Source of the DNA: Rhodoplanes sp. Z2-YC6860
GTDB taxonomy: Bacteria > Pseudomonadota > Alphaproteobacteria > Rhizobiales > Xanthobacteraceae
Direction of reading: 5' to 3'
Assembly (NCBI RefSeq): GCF_001579845.1
Contig: NZ_CP007440.1
Coordinates: 7,772,029 to 7,836,028 of the forward strand
Length of the DNA: 64,000 nucleotides
The notes below the pieces were generated by a model. It ran no database searches, was not told the DNA's origin, and was given only the letters and a program-made list of their open reading frames with translations. This document shows, one piece after another, positions 8,607 through 19,139 of this stretch. Within the stretch, counting starts at the first letter, position 1, and each line of letters starts with the position of its first letter. Made by a program: the position numbers and the translations under genes.

Positions 8607-9941
8607 ATGCAGGCGCACGCTTCGAACATTTATTTCGGTATGAACCCGATGTGGGTCGCGACCGCTCTGCTTGCGATCACTTACGCGGTCATCATCTCGG
8701 AAAAGGTCAATCGCTCCATCGTGGCGCTGCTCGGCGCAGCCGCGATGGTGCTGGTCGGCGTGATGGACCAGGAGGAGGCGCTGAAAGGCGTCGACTGGAA
8801 CACCATCGGGCTCCTCACCGGCATGATGATCCTGGTGTCGATCTCACGCCGCTCCGGCATGTTCCAATTCGTCGCCGTGTGGTCGGCTCAGGCCGCCAAG
8901 GCGCATCCGGCGCGGATGCTGCTGCTTCTGCAAATCTGCACTGCGGTGCTGTCGGCCTTTCTCGACAATGTCACCACTGTTCTGCTGATCGTGCCGGTGA
9001 CGCTCGCGATCACGCAGGAGCTGGACGTCCCGGCCTATCCGTACCTGTTCGCCGAGATCTTCGCCTCCAACATCGGCGGCACCGCGACGCTGATCGGCGA
9101 TCCCCCCAACATCCTGATCGGATCGCAGGTCGGCCTCGACTTCAACGCCTTCGTGCTGCATCTCACGCCGATCATCCTCATTGTCATGGCCGTGCAGGCG
9201 ATCATGATCCATCTGATCTGGGGCAAAGGGCTCAAAGCCAGCCCCGAGCGCGAAGCGCTGGTGATGGCCATGCAGCCCAAGCTCTCGATCACCGACTGGC
9301 TTCTGCTCAAGCAGTCGCTCGCGGTGCTCGCGGTGGTGATGATCGCCTTCATGCTGGCCCGACCGCTGCATCTGGAGCCTGCCACCATCGCGATGGCCGG
9401 CGCCGCGGTGCTGATGCTGCTCGACAACTGGGCCCATCACAACGAGAAGGCGGCGGCCAACATCCACCAGACCTTCGGCGACGTGGAGTGGATCACGATC
9501 TTCTTCTTCATCGGGCTGTTCATCGTGGTGCACGGCGTCGAGGTGGCGGGTCTGCTCAAGCTCCTGGCCGATCAGCTCGTCGCCGCGACCGGCGGTAACA
9601 TGGCCCATGCCGGCTATGCCATCCTGTGGTCGTCGGCGGTGCTATCGGCCATCGTCGACAACATCCCGTTCGTCGCCACCATGATTCCGCTGATCAAGAG
9701 CATGGCGCCGGCCTTTGGCGGACCGGACAAGATCGAGCCGTTGTGGTGGTGTCTGTCGCTTGGCGCCTGTCTCGGCGGCAACGGCACGCTGATCGGCGCC
9801 TCGGCCAATCTCACCGTGGCTGGCATCGGCGAGCGGTCCGGGGTGCCGTTCCGCTTCGTGACCTATTCGCTCTACGCCTTCCCGATGATGCTGGTGTCGG
9901 TCGCGATCTGCCACGTTTATGTGTGGTGGCGGTATTTCTGA
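8607..9941 (+). CDS. ArsB/NhaD-type ion transporter (SLC13/CitM superfamily)
   Basis: 444 residues, with about eleven to twelve hydrophobic helices. The two inverted halves each carry the superfamily signature: SAFLDNVTTVLLIVPVTL with ASNIGGTATLIGDPPNILIG in the first, and SAIVDNIPFVATMIPL with GGNGTLIGASANLTVAGI in the second. The family moves organic anions, arsenite or Na+/H+ across the inner membrane; this sequence is closest to the group annotated as ArsB/NhaD-like, and no arsenic genes flank it. The start at 8607 follows AAAGG at a six-base distance; a further Met at residue 13 is an alternative. A hairpin at 9966 may terminate it. Confidence 0.88.
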   Translation: MQAHASNIYFGMNPMWVATALLAITYAVIISEKVNRSIVALLGAAAMVLVGVMDQEEALKGVDWNTIGLLTGMMILVSISRRSGMFQFVAVWSAQAAKAHPARMLLLLQICTAVLSAFLDNVTTVLLIVPVTLAITQELDVPAYPYLFAEIFASNIGGTATLIGDPPNILIGSQVGLDFNAFVLHLTPIILIVMAVQAIMIHLIWGKGLKASPEREALVMAMQPKLSITDWLLLKQSLAVLAVVMIAFMLARPLHLEPATIAMAGAAVLMLLDNWAHHNEKAAANIHQTFGDVEWITIFFFIGLFIVVHGVEVAGLLKLLADQLVAATGGNMAHAGYAILWSSAVLSAIVDNIPFVATMIPLIKSMAPAFGGPDKIEPLWWCLSLGACLGGNGTLIGASANLTVAGIGERSGVPFRFVTYSLYAFPMMLVSVAICHVYVWWRYF

Positions 9942-9965
9942 GGGCCCGCGTAAGTGGAACCAATT

Positions 9966-9984
9966 CCAGGCGAAATTCGCCTGG
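9966..9984 (+). terminator. Possible terminator hairpin after the ion transporter
   Basis: CCAGGCGA and TCGCCTGG form an eight-bp stem with a three-base loop, 25 bases after the stop codon. Only a weak T-rich tract follows, so it may be a transcript-end hairpin rather than a classical intrinsic terminator. Confidence 0.4.
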
Positions 9985-10138
9985 TGACCTTTCGTTTACC
10001 ATAATCCCGCTAGGTTGGATTCGTTGACCTTTTCCGGGTCACGCCGGCGTTCCGAGCCGTCCTGCAACCAAATTCCGCGGTGCGGCGTTATAGGGCCACA
10101 CCCGACAAAAATGGCCGGGCGTACCGGGGAGACAGCCT

Positions 10139-10870
10139 TTGCTCATCCTTTCTCGCTGTACGATCGCGAAGTCGGGCGCCGCATTGTTCGCTGTGCTGGC
10201 GCTGTCGGCATTCGGAAGTGTGCAACAGGCTGCAGCCGAGAACTTCTTCGAAACGCTGTTCGGCGGCTTTCAGCGCCGGATGTCGATGCCGCAACAGTCG
10301 AACTCCGATGCCGACCCTTCGGGTGGCGAAACCAGCGGCGGTTACGGCCACGGTACGGCGTACTGCGTGCGCACCTGTGACGGCCGCTATTTCCCGATCC
10401 AACGTCATGCCGGCGTGACGCCCGCGGAGCTCTGCCACTCGTTCTGTCCGGCGGCGCAGACCGTCGTGTTCTCCGGCAGCAAGATCGATACCGCGGTGGC
10501 GCAGAACGGCGCGCGCTACGCCGACATCGACACGGCGTTCGCCTACCGCAACAGGCTCGTTGCCAACTGCACCTGCAATGGCAAGGACGGCGGCGGCCTT
10601 GCCCGCCTCGACACCGCGACCGATCCGACGCTGCGCTCCGGCGACATCGTCGCGACCAACGACGGGCTCGCCACCTACAACGGCAAGACGGCCGAATTCA
10701 CGCCGATCAATCCGGCCTCGGGTGAATGGGCGCGCAGGCTTGCCGAGGTCAAGGTGCGGCCCGCGCCGCCGCAGGACACGTCCGAGGTCGCGGCGGCACC
10801 GATGACCAACGACGACCCGAAGCCCGTAAAGCGCACACGCCGTGGCACGCGCTATTCCGCTACGGAGTGA
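10139..10870 (+). CDS. DUF2865 exported protein
   Basis: 243 residues from a TTG start at 10139 with GGGGAG upstream; no in-frame ATG exists before the signal peptide, which ends around residue 33 (…QQAAAEN). The central region contains the DUF2865 hallmark: YCVRTCDGRYFPI followed by ELCHSFCPA and, further on, NCTCNG. These six Cys probably form disulfides in the periplasm. The family is nearly confined to Hyphomicrobiales and has no established function. The tail is Pro- and Arg-rich. Its last 11 bases overlap the end of the convergent FAD oxidoreductase gene. Confidence 0.85.
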   Translation: MLILSRCTIAKSGAALFAVLALSAFGSVQQAAAENFFETLFGGFQRRMSMPQQSNSDADPSGGETSGGYGHGTAYCVRTCDGRYFPIQRHAGVTPAELCHSFCPAAQTVVFSGSKIDTAVAQNGARYADIDTAFAYRNRLVANCTCNGKDGGGLARLDTATDPTLRSGDIVATNDGLATYNGKTAEFTPINPASGEWARRLAEVKVRPAPPQDTSEVAAAPMTNDDPKPVKRTRRGTRYSATE

Positions 10871-11957
10871 GCTGCGAAACCACCTCATCGGCCAATGACA
10901 GCGACGACGTGAGCCCCGGCGACTCGATGCCGAACAGGTGCACGAGGCCGGGAAGCCCGTGCTGCGCAGGCCCCTCGATCATGAAATCGGCGGCGACTTC
11001 GCCCGGCCCGGTGAGCTTCGGGCGGATGCCCGCATAGTCCGGCTGCAATGAATCGTCCGGCAGTCCCGGCCAATAGCGGCGGATGCTCGCGTAGAACGAC
11101 TTCGAGCGCTCCGGATTGACGTTGTAGTTCTCCTCGTCGATCCACTCGACGTCAGGACCAAAGCGCATGCGGCCGGCGAGATCGAGCGTCACGTGGGTGC
11201 CGAGCCCGCCGTCGATCCGCGGCGCCGGATAGATCAGCCGCGAGAACACGGGACGGCCGGCGTAACCGAAATAATTGCCGCGGGCGAGCACGAGCCGCGG
11301 CACGCGCGTGTCCGGATAATCCTCGGTGCTGTGGCCGAGCGCCTGCGCACCGAGGCCTGCGGAGTTGATCACCGCATCGACCGCAAGCTCGCCGCTCTCG
11401 GTCCCCGAGAAACGGACCAGCCAGCCGGCCTGGGTGTGGATCAGCCGCTCGACCTTGGTACCGAACGCGATCGCGCCGCCGCGATCTTCGAGATCGCCCT
11501 GCAGCGCGCGCATGAACGCATGGCTGTCGACAATGCCGGTGTTCGGCGAATGCAGCGCCGCGACGCAATTGAGCTGCGGCTCCATGGCGCGCGCTTTGGC
11601 GCCATCGATCATCACGAAGCCTTCGACGCCGTTGGCCGCGCCCTGCTTCAGGATCGCTTCCATCTTGCCGACCTCGGCATCCTCGGTCGCGACAATGAGC
11701 TTGCCGCACAGCCGATGCGGCACGCCATGCGAGGCACAGAACTCCACCATCAGGCGGCGGCCGCGCGGGCAGTGATGGGCGCGCAGCGAGCCGGTCGGAT
11801 AGTACATGCCGCCGTGGATCACTTCGCTGTTGCGCGACGACACGCCGTTACCGATGCCCAACGTCTTCTCGGCCACGATGACGTCGTGTCCCTTCAGCGC
11901 CGCCGCGCGCGCGACCGCAAGCCCCACCACACCGGCACCGACGACAAGGATTTGCAT
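10860..11957 (-). CDS. FAD-dependent oxidoreductase, LhgO/L-2-hydroxyglutarate dehydrogenase type
   Basis: 365 residues starting MQILVVGAGVVGLAVARAAA, the FAD-binding dinucleotide fold at the extreme N-terminus; the frame remains open far upstream but nothing there resembles the family. GNGVSSRNSEVIHGGMYYP is a signature of the LhgO/L2HGDH branch of the D-amino-acid-oxidase superfamily. The C-terminal half contains GTHVTLDLAGRMRFGPDVEW and PKLTGPGEVAADF, also typical. The enzyme most likely oxidises an L-2-hydroxy acid, passing electrons to the quinone pool. Lower certainty attaches to the precise substrate. It converges on and slightly overlaps the DUF2865 gene. Confidence 0.88.
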   Translation of the reverse strand: MQILVVGAGVVGLAVARAAALKGHDVIVAEKTLGIGNGVSSRNSEVIHGGMYYPTGSLRAHHCPRGRRLMVEFCASHGVPHRLCGKLIVATEDAEVGKMEAILKQGAANGVEGFVMIDGAKARAMEPQLNCVAALHSPNTGIVDSHAFMRALQGDLEDRGGAIAFGTKVERLIHTQAGWLVRFSGTESGELAVDAVINSAGLGAQALGHSTEDYPDTRVPRLVLARGNYFGYAGRPVFSRLIYPAPRIDGGLGTHVTLDLAGRMRFGPDVEWIDEENYNVNPERSKSFYASIRRYWPGLPDDSLQPDYAGIRPKLTGPGEVAADFMIEGPAQHGLPGLVHLFGIESPGLTSSLSLADEVVSQLTP

Positions 11958-12165
11958 GATCTGAAGACCCGATACCTCGCTGCGGCGCGGTGGTGAGACA
12001 AGTCGCCGCACGGCACGGCCCTTTTGAGAAAAATTCGGACGATCGGTCAAGAGAGCAGGCGGCGCGGGCATTCGGCAAGCCGACCATCCGCTGTAGTAGC
12101 CCCGTCGTCGCGCGCGGGCGCGATCACGAACCGATCCGCACCACATCGAAGGGAGACCGACCGAG

Positions 12166-12564
12166 ATGACGACAAGCGTCAAACAGCTGCTGGATGCCGC
12201 CCACGCCGCGGTGCCGAAGGTCACGCCGGCGCAGGCGCGGGACATGATCGGCAAGGGCAACACACTGGTGGTCGACGTTCGCGATGCGGGCGAAGTCGAA
12301 AAGACCGGCAGGATCGCCGACGCCGTGAATGTCTCGCGCGGCATGCTGGAATTCCGCGCCGATCCGGAGTCGCCGTATCACGACAAGGCGTTTGCCAAAG
12401 ACAAGACCGTGATCCTGTATTGCGCCTCCGGTGGCCGCTCGGCGCTCGCCGGCAAGACGCTGAAGGACATGGGCTACGACAAGGTGTTCAATCTGGGCGC
12501 CTTCAAGGATTGGGCCGAGAGTGGCGGGCCGACATCGGCCGCTCCCGGCGGCGGCGCTCGTTAG
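12166..12564 (+). CDS. Single-domain rhodanese-like protein
   Basis: 132 residues in one rhodanese domain. The landmarks are VVDVRDAGEVEKTGRI and the active-site loop CASGGRSA with Cys86 as the persulfide-carrying nucleophile. No signal peptide is visible, so it should act in the cytoplasm as a sulfurtransferase or sulfur carrier. GAAGGGAG precedes the ATG. The six-residue active-site loop fits sulfur-transfer rather than Cdc25-type phosphatase activity. It is divergent from the oxidoreductase at 11957, with about 200 bases between. Confidence 0.92.
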   Translation: MTTSVKQLLDAAHAAVPKVTPAQARDMIGKGNTLVVDVRDAGEVEKTGRIADAVNVSRGMLEFRADPESPYHDKAFAKDKTVILYCASGGRSALAGKTLKDMGYDKVFNLGAFKDWAESGGPTSAAPGGGAR

Positions 12565-12788
12565 GCTCCATCGCAAGTCACCGATACGATTCTGGCGGCT
12601 CGCGCGCAACGCGAGCTGCCAGACATACGCATGCCGACGCGTTGGTGCGGCAAAGCGTCATCATCGAATGAACGCTCGATGAACATACAGAACGCAAATT
12701 CAACATAGAGCAGACGGACGCTCCCGTAACGGAACCAAAACAACAGGCGCCGGGTTTCATTCACGGCGTCATGGGAGCTTAGAAGACG

Positions 12789-14879
12789 ATGTTTCGCTTG
12801 AGTGCTGGTCTCACCGCGACCGCAGTGGCCCTCGCCGTGCTGGCCGCGCCCATTCACGATGCAGCCGCGCAACCCGCCAAAAGAGGCGGCCCTGCACCGC
12901 GCGCGGCCCCTGCTGCGCCAAGGGCCGCTCCGGCGCCTCGCCCAGCTCCCGCACCGATGGTCCGGGCGGCGCCGCCGCAGATGGCGCGGCCGGCTCCACA
13001 GATGGCGCGACCCGCGCCGCAATTCTCCCGGCCGGCGCCTTCAATGGCCCGGCAGGCGCCGGCGTTCCGCTCCGCACCGCAGCAGCGCTTCGTGCGGCCG
13101 CAGAACGCGCCGCAGCCGCGCTTCGCCAGCCCCCGCCAGGCGCCTTCGATCCAGCGCATCGCGCCGCAGAATCGCGCGGCGACGCGCTTCGAGCGCCGGC
13201 AGCAGATCATCCAGCAGCGTCAGCAGACGGCGCGGCCGAACAACATCGCGCCGAGCGCCGTCACCAACAACGCGCCGAACCCGCGCCTGCAGCAGCTCGA
13301 ATCGCAGCGCCGGCTCTCCCGCGGCGAGCGCCGCGAATTGCGCACGCTGCAACGGAACGAACGTCAGAACGCGCGGCAGCAGAACCTGACCGCGGATCAG
13401 CAGAAGACAGCGGCCACCGGCAATGCCAACCAGCAGCGCTTGCAGACGCTCGAGTCCAAGCGCCGTCTGAACCGCTCGGAGCGCCGCGAGCTCAATCGGC
13501 TCCGCCGCGACGAACGGCAGAACGCGCAGCAGAACCAAGGCGCCGGTCAAGACCGGACTGCGGCCACGACCAACAACAATCAGCAGCGGATCCAAGATCT
13601 GCAATCGAAGGGCCGCCTCAACCGCTCGGAGCGCCGAGAGCTGCGTCGACTGCAGCGCGATGAGCGCCGCAACGCTGCCAATCCTCAGCAGCAATCACCC
13701 CCGCAAACCGCGGTCCAGACCCAGCAGCGCCAAGAGCAGCGCCAAGATCGGCGGCAGCGCGCCGCACGCGCGCCGCTCACGCCGGCGCAAGTGACGCAGG
13801 GCCGCTTCGCCTCGAACCTGTCGCAGTTCAACAACAACCGGCGCGCCGGGCGCCGCGCGGCACGGCTTGCCTCGCGGATCGCCTGGCAGCTTGGCGTGCT
13901 GGCGCCGTACGTGCCGTGGCGCGGTCCGGTGTACTGGCCGTACGCCTACAACGACCTGTTCTATTACACGTTCTGGCCCGACTCCTACGATCCGGGCTAC
14001 TGGGCCTATGCCTATGACGACTTCTTCGACGGCGTGTTCTTCCCCGACGGCGCGCCTTATGCCGAATATGCCGCCGAAGGCCCTTATGATGGCGCCTATG
14101 CGCGGACCACGACCACCGGGGTGGCGCCTTCGCGAAGCTACAGCAGCAGCGGCGGCGGCAATGTGCCGGGCCGCGTCAACCAGGCCACCCGCGAATTCTG
14201 CGCCGATCAGGCCACCGGCATCACGGCCTGGCCGATCGACAAGATCGCCAACGCGGTGGGTCCGAACAACGAACAGAAGAAGCTGCTCGACGATCTGCGA
14301 CAGGCGTCGCAGCAGGCCGCGAGCGAGTTCAAGGATGCCTGCCCCGACGCCGTGCCGCTGACCCCGCCGGGCCGGCTGCAGGCGATGACCCAGCGTCTGC
14401 AAGCCATGGACGACGCGGTGACCACCGTGAAGCCAGCGCTCGAGGCGTTCACCAACTCGCTCAGCGACGAGCAGAAGGCGCGTTTCAACGAGCTCGGCCC
14501 GACGCTCCGCGGCTCGCAGAAGGCCGCAGCGACTCCCGATCAGACCGCCAACTGCAGCAGCGAGAAGGCCGGTCTCTCCAGTCTCGCGGTCGACCGCATC
14601 GAGAGCGCGTTGCAGCCGACCGAGGCGCAGGAGGCCTCTCTCGACCGTCTGGACGACGCCTTGCAGCAGTCCGTCGACACCCTGCGCAACGCCTGCCCCA
14701 ACGTCGTACCTTTGACTCCGGTGGGCCGGCTCGATGTGATGAAGCAGCGGCTCGACGCCATGATCCAAGCTGCCAATGCGGTACGGCCTGCGCTCGAGGA
14801 CTTCTATGCGGCGCTGACCGACGAGCAGAAGGCGAAGTTCAACCGGCTCGGACGCCAGTCCGCGCAATCGGCCGATTGA
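12789..14879 (+). CDS. Exported protein with three Arg-rich repeats and two Spy/CpxP-like domains
   Basis: 696 residues with a signal peptide ending near AAAQ (residue 28). Then come: a Pro/Ala/Met/Gln tract (about 30-110) with repeats such as RPAPQMARPAPQ; a Gln/Arg/Asn linker; three helical repeats of about 50 residues starting at 167, 218 and 268 (each like LESKRRLNRSERRELNRL-x-RDERQN); a Tyr/Trp/Asp-rich segment near 375-430; and two homologous C-terminal domains beginning at Cys471 and Cys589. Each C-terminal domain holds one VPLTP-x-GRL segment and a downstream D-EQKA-F motif that recalls the LTxxQ motifs of Spy/CpxP periplasmic chaperones. It probably acts in the periplasm in envelope stress or structure. 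The C-terminal pair is a known type in Rhizobiales; the whole arrangement is unfamiliar to me. Confidence 0.8.
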   Translation: MFRLSAGLTATAVALAVLAAPIHDAAAQPAKRGGPAPRAAPAAPRAAPAPRPAPAPMVRAAPPQMARPAPQMARPAPQFSRPAPSMARQAPAFRSAPQQRFVRPQNAPQPRFASPRQAPSIQRIAPQNRAATRFERRQQIIQQRQQTARPNNIAPSAVTNNAPNPRLQQLESQRRLSRGERRELRTLQRNERQNARQQNLTADQQKTAATGNANQQRLQTLESKRRLNRSERRELNRLRRDERQNAQQNQGAGQDRTAATTNNNQQRIQDLQSKGRLNRSERRELRRLQRDERRNAANPQQQSPPQTAVQTQQRQEQRQDRRQRAARAPLTPAQVTQGRFASNLSQFNNNRRAGRRAARLASRIAWQLGVLAPYVPWRGPVYWPYAYNDLFYYTFWPDSYDPGYWAYAYDDFFDGVFFPDGAPYAEYAAEGPYDGAYARTTTTGVAPSRSYSSSGGGNVPGRVNQATREFCADQATGITAWPIDKIANAVGPNNEQKKLLDDLRQASQQAASEFKDACPDAVPLTPPGRLQAMTQRLQAMDDAVTTVKPALEAFTNSLSDEQKARFNELGPTLRGSQKAAATPDQTANCSSEKAGLSSLAVDRIESALQPTEAQEASLDRLDDALQQSVDTLRNACPNVVPLTPVGRLDVMKQRLDAMIQAANAVRPALEDFYAALTDEQKAKFNRLGRQSAQSAD

Positions 14880-14951
14880 TCTTTAGAATGAGCCAAAGGT
14901 AAAGGGCGGTTCCCCGCGCTGGCGAGCGGCCAGCGCGGGCACTTGTAAGTG

Positions 14952-15008
14952 GCCGCGCCGGCTCCTCGCGTCGCTTCGCGGCGGCGCGGCTAGCCGGCCC
15001 TTTTTATT
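14952..15008 (+). terminator. Intrinsic terminator after the Spy-like gene
   Basis: GCCGCGCCG (14952-14960) pairs with CGGCGCGGC (14982-14990), followed after ten bases by TTTTTATT. It lies 73 bases after the stop codon, within the 237-base gap 14880-15116, where I see no gene. Confidence 0.65.
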
Positions 15009-15116
15009 GAATTGTCATTTTCGCGAGAGGTGTGGCCTCTCGCGCATTGAGACTCGCCCGGCGGCAATGCTACGGTTGTGTCACCGGTGGCCGGGCGGGG
15101 CGCTGAGACAGCTTCA

Positions 15117-15755
15117 ATGTGGCGAGAGTATTTCGGTTTTGTTGCACCGGCGTTGGCGGTCATCAACGGTTTCATCGCCATCCTCATCTCGATGCTGCCG
15201 ATCCGGCGGTCGGTGGCCAAGCTCCGGCTTGGCGTAACCGCGCTGATCATCGGCGCGCTGGCGATTGGCGCCGGCTATTACGCGAAATACGCGGCGCGAT
15301 CTCAGAACGAGCAGCAGCAGTCGCTGCGCGATCAGGTCCGCGAGGATATTCAGACCCGCATCCTCGAAGGCCGCACCCTGCTCGGCCAGATCCGCGACGC
15401 GCAACGCGAGTTGCCGGCGCGCCCGGCCGACGAATGGGCGCTGCGCTCGGAGAACTATCTCCGCGACAGGCTCGGTGAGCGCTACGTGGCGCGGTTCCGG
15501 AAGGAAGCCAACGACCTCTACGGCGACGCCGCAATTCCCGGTCCGCGCATGGGTTATTGGCGCGCAGTGCGCAACCGCGTGGTGGCGCTGGAACTGATCG
15601 CGTCGGAACTGACCGAGCCGCCGGATGTCATGACGCCGGCACCGCCGGTGGCGGCGGTTCCAACGTCGGCTCCTGCTCCTGCGCCGAGCGCGGCAACGCC
15701 TGCGCCTGCGGCGCCCGCGTCAAACCCGGTCACGACTGCACCTGCGAGCAGGTAA
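15117..15755 (+). CDS. Two-helix membrane protein of unknown function
   Basis: 212 residues. Two membrane helices near the N-terminus (about 5-28 and 38-60) are followed by a charged, helical region of some 110 residues, and a low-complexity Pro/Ala/Thr tail (about 165-212). I do not recognise the domain. The start is ATG at 15117 (MWREYFGFVAPALAVING); an in-frame start at 15078 would add 13 residues without hydrophobic character. The layout suggests a small membrane-anchored protein whose soluble region is likely cytoplasmic. It is convergent with pckA, the bidirectional hairpin at 15791 lying between. Confidence 0.65.
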   Translation: MWREYFGFVAPALAVINGFIAILISMLPIRRSVAKLRLGVTALIIGALAIGAGYYAKYAARSQNEQQQSLRDQVREDIQTRILEGRTLLGQIRDAQRELPARPADEWALRSENYLRDRLGERYVARFRKEANDLYGDAAIPGPRMGYWRAVRNRVVALELIASELTEPPDVMTPAPPVAAVPTSAPAPAPSAATPAPAAPASNPVTTAPASR

Positions 15756-15790
15756 AGCCGGCAATCGCCTTTGTAAATTTAGCGCAATGC

Positions 15791-15826
15791 AGAAACAAAA
15801 AGGGCGGCTCCTTCGAGCCGCCCTTT
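15791..15826 (-). terminator. pckA: Intrinsic terminator of pckA
   Basis: On the minus strand an AAGGGCGGCT / AGCCGCCCTT stem with a six-base loop is followed by a T-run (TTTTTGTTT). It lies 22 bases beyond the pckA stop and may work for the convergent gene too. Confidence 0.85.
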
Positions 15827-15847
15827 CCGCATTCATGCTGGCGCGGA

Positions 15848-17467
<1,620 letters not shown>

Positions 17468-17731
17468 GGAAAATTCCTCCTCACGCCTTCCGGGCCGCAT
17501 CGGCAATCCGGAACCTCATGAAATGATGACCAGATTGGATGGCCCCCGGCGACGATCCGCATCGTCACATCGTGGGCGGACTTTTAGTCGCGATCATGAC
17601 GCCTGCCAAGACCAAAGCATGCTGCAGCGGGCTACCCAAATCTGCATTGCGCCAAGTCAATGCCAAGTTTTGCAAAGTAAGATTACCGGAGCCCCGGCCA
17701 CGTTGCGCTGCAACAAACGAAGCTTTCTCGC

Positions 17732-17989
17732 TCAACCGGGTGCGCGACGGTTGGCCGCAAATGCCGCACGGTCGACATTGAGGAACAGCAACCGCGCATC
17801 ATCGGTCCAGAGCACCATAGTGCCATCGGGCAGCGCGGCGATATCCCGCAGGCGATGACCGAGAGCGATCGGCTCGCTGTAGACGATCCGGCCGCTGCCA
17901 TCGCGCCGCAAGCGGTAGATCGATTGCGCTTTGAGCGACGTGACCAGCAGATCGCCGTCCCATGCGGGGTCGAAGTTTTCGACCTCCAA
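17732..17989 (-). pseudogene. Remnant of a PQQ-dependent sugar dehydrogenase (C-terminal blade region)
   Basis: The minus-strand frame encodes 85 residues (…ENFDPAWDGDLLVTSLK…, then RLRDIAALPDGTMVLWTDD) that resemble the last beta-propeller blades of glucose/sorbosone-type PQQ dehydrogenases. An in-frame TAA at 18008-18010 cuts it off upstream and the remaining several hundred residues are missing, as are a signal peptide and any start with a ribosome-binding site. I infer a 5'-truncated pseudogene. The 264 bases between it and pckA hold no gene I can support beyond the pckA leader. Confidence 0.65.
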
Positions 17990-18075
17990 CCCAGCGCCTG
18001 AACTGGCTTACCCGCCATGGAACAAGCGCCGGATACCAACAGTCCTGCTTGTCGTCCTGACTGACCTGCTCAGAC

Positions 18076-19098
18076 TCAGTCAGCCAGCGCCTTGCCGACC
18101 AGCCATTTCTGAATCACATCGGCGATCTGATCGCTGTTCTTGTCCTGCATCATCATGTGCGAATTGCCCTTGATGCCGATGTCAGGAAGGTTGATCAGAT
18201 CGACGCTGCCACCGGCCGCCTTGATGGCGTTGCCGTACTCGGTGTCGACCTTCTTGAAGGTCGCCCAGCGCGGATGCTGGTCGACATAATCGCCGAACAC
18301 CATCAGCACCGGTACGTGCTTCAGCTTGGCGGCGTTTTCGACCTTGCCGGCGGTCGCCGATTCCACCGCGACGATGCCCTTGATCTTGTCGGGCCGCTGC
18401 TCGGCGGCGAGGAAGCCGAAATTGCCGCCCTGGCTGTGCACCAGCAGAACGCAGGGACAGACCTTGTCGATCAGCGCCAGATAGCCGCGCAGGATCGCCG
18501 CGTCCGTGGAGAGCCAGCGCGGCACGGTCTGCTTCATGTAGTTCTCATAAGCTTCGGCCGGAAACTGGTCGCCGGGGAGAAGCTTTCGCTTCTGCGGATC
18601 GGCGTTCCAGGAGCCTTCGCCGTCACCGATGCGGAAGCGCTCGAAAGGATCCTGATAGGTGAGAAAGATCGGATCGTCCGGCCATATGTCCTTGGAGGCG
18701 AAGCCCGAGCGGCCGCGCTCCACCGCGTCGGACACGTAAGTGTCCCAGCCTTTGCGGATGAAGAAGTTCATCCAGCCGTCGCGGCCGTCCGGCGTGCTCT
18801 CATAGGTGACGCCGGTGAGGCCGCCGCCGTGCCACATCAGCAGCGGATACTTGCCCTTCTTCACCTTGGGCAGGAAGTACTGCACGTACATCTGCTCGAC
18901 CATGTACTGGCCGTTGGGGTCGAGCTTGGTCATCGGGCCGCCGGGCTGGCGCTGGATCATCCGCACCTCCTTGCCCGAAACCTCGGCGATGCGGCCGCCG
19001 ACATGGAACGAACCCATGCCGCGCAGCACGATGTCCTCTGCGGCTGCGGTGCCGAAGCAAGCCGCCGCCAGGAAGGCGCCCATCAGAATCCGACGCAT
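18076..19098 (-). CDS. Exported alpha/beta-hydrolase (esterase-like), copy 2 of a tandem pair
   Basis: 340 residues with a signal peptide (MRRILMGAFLAAACFGTAAA). The mature protein has the oxyanion-type LLMWHGGGLTG segment, a nucleophile elbow VHSQGG with Ser222, and a late GNSHMMMQDKNSD segment supplying the likely catalytic His. The family is secreted esterase-like hydrolases of unknown substrate. GGGAGAG precedes the start. It is closely related to the adjacent copy at 19140: the openings (MGSFHVGGR / MGSFHIGGR) and the last 35 residues nearly match. Only 41 bases separate the two, so they are probably co-transcribed with the 19140 gene first. Confidence 0.85.
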   Translation of the reverse strand: MRRILMGAFLAAACFGTAAAEDIVLRGMGSFHVGGRIAEVSGKEVRMIQRQPGGPMTKLDPNGQYMVEQMYVQYFLPKVKKGKYPLLMWHGGGLTGVTYESTPDGRDGWMNFFIRKGWDTYVSDAVERGRSGFASKDIWPDDPIFLTYQDPFERFRIGDGEGSWNADPQKRKLLPGDQFPAEAYENYMKQTVPRWLSTDAAILRGYLALIDKVCPCVLLVHSQGGNFGFLAAEQRPDKIKGIVAVESATAGKVENAAKLKHVPVLMVFGDYVDQHPRWATFKKVDTEYGNAIKAAGGSVDLINLPDIGIKGNSHMMMQDKNSDQIADVIQKWLVGKALAD

Positions 19099-19139
19099 CG
19101 CTCTCTCCCTCATGTCCCGGACGCGGTGCAGCGAGCCCG

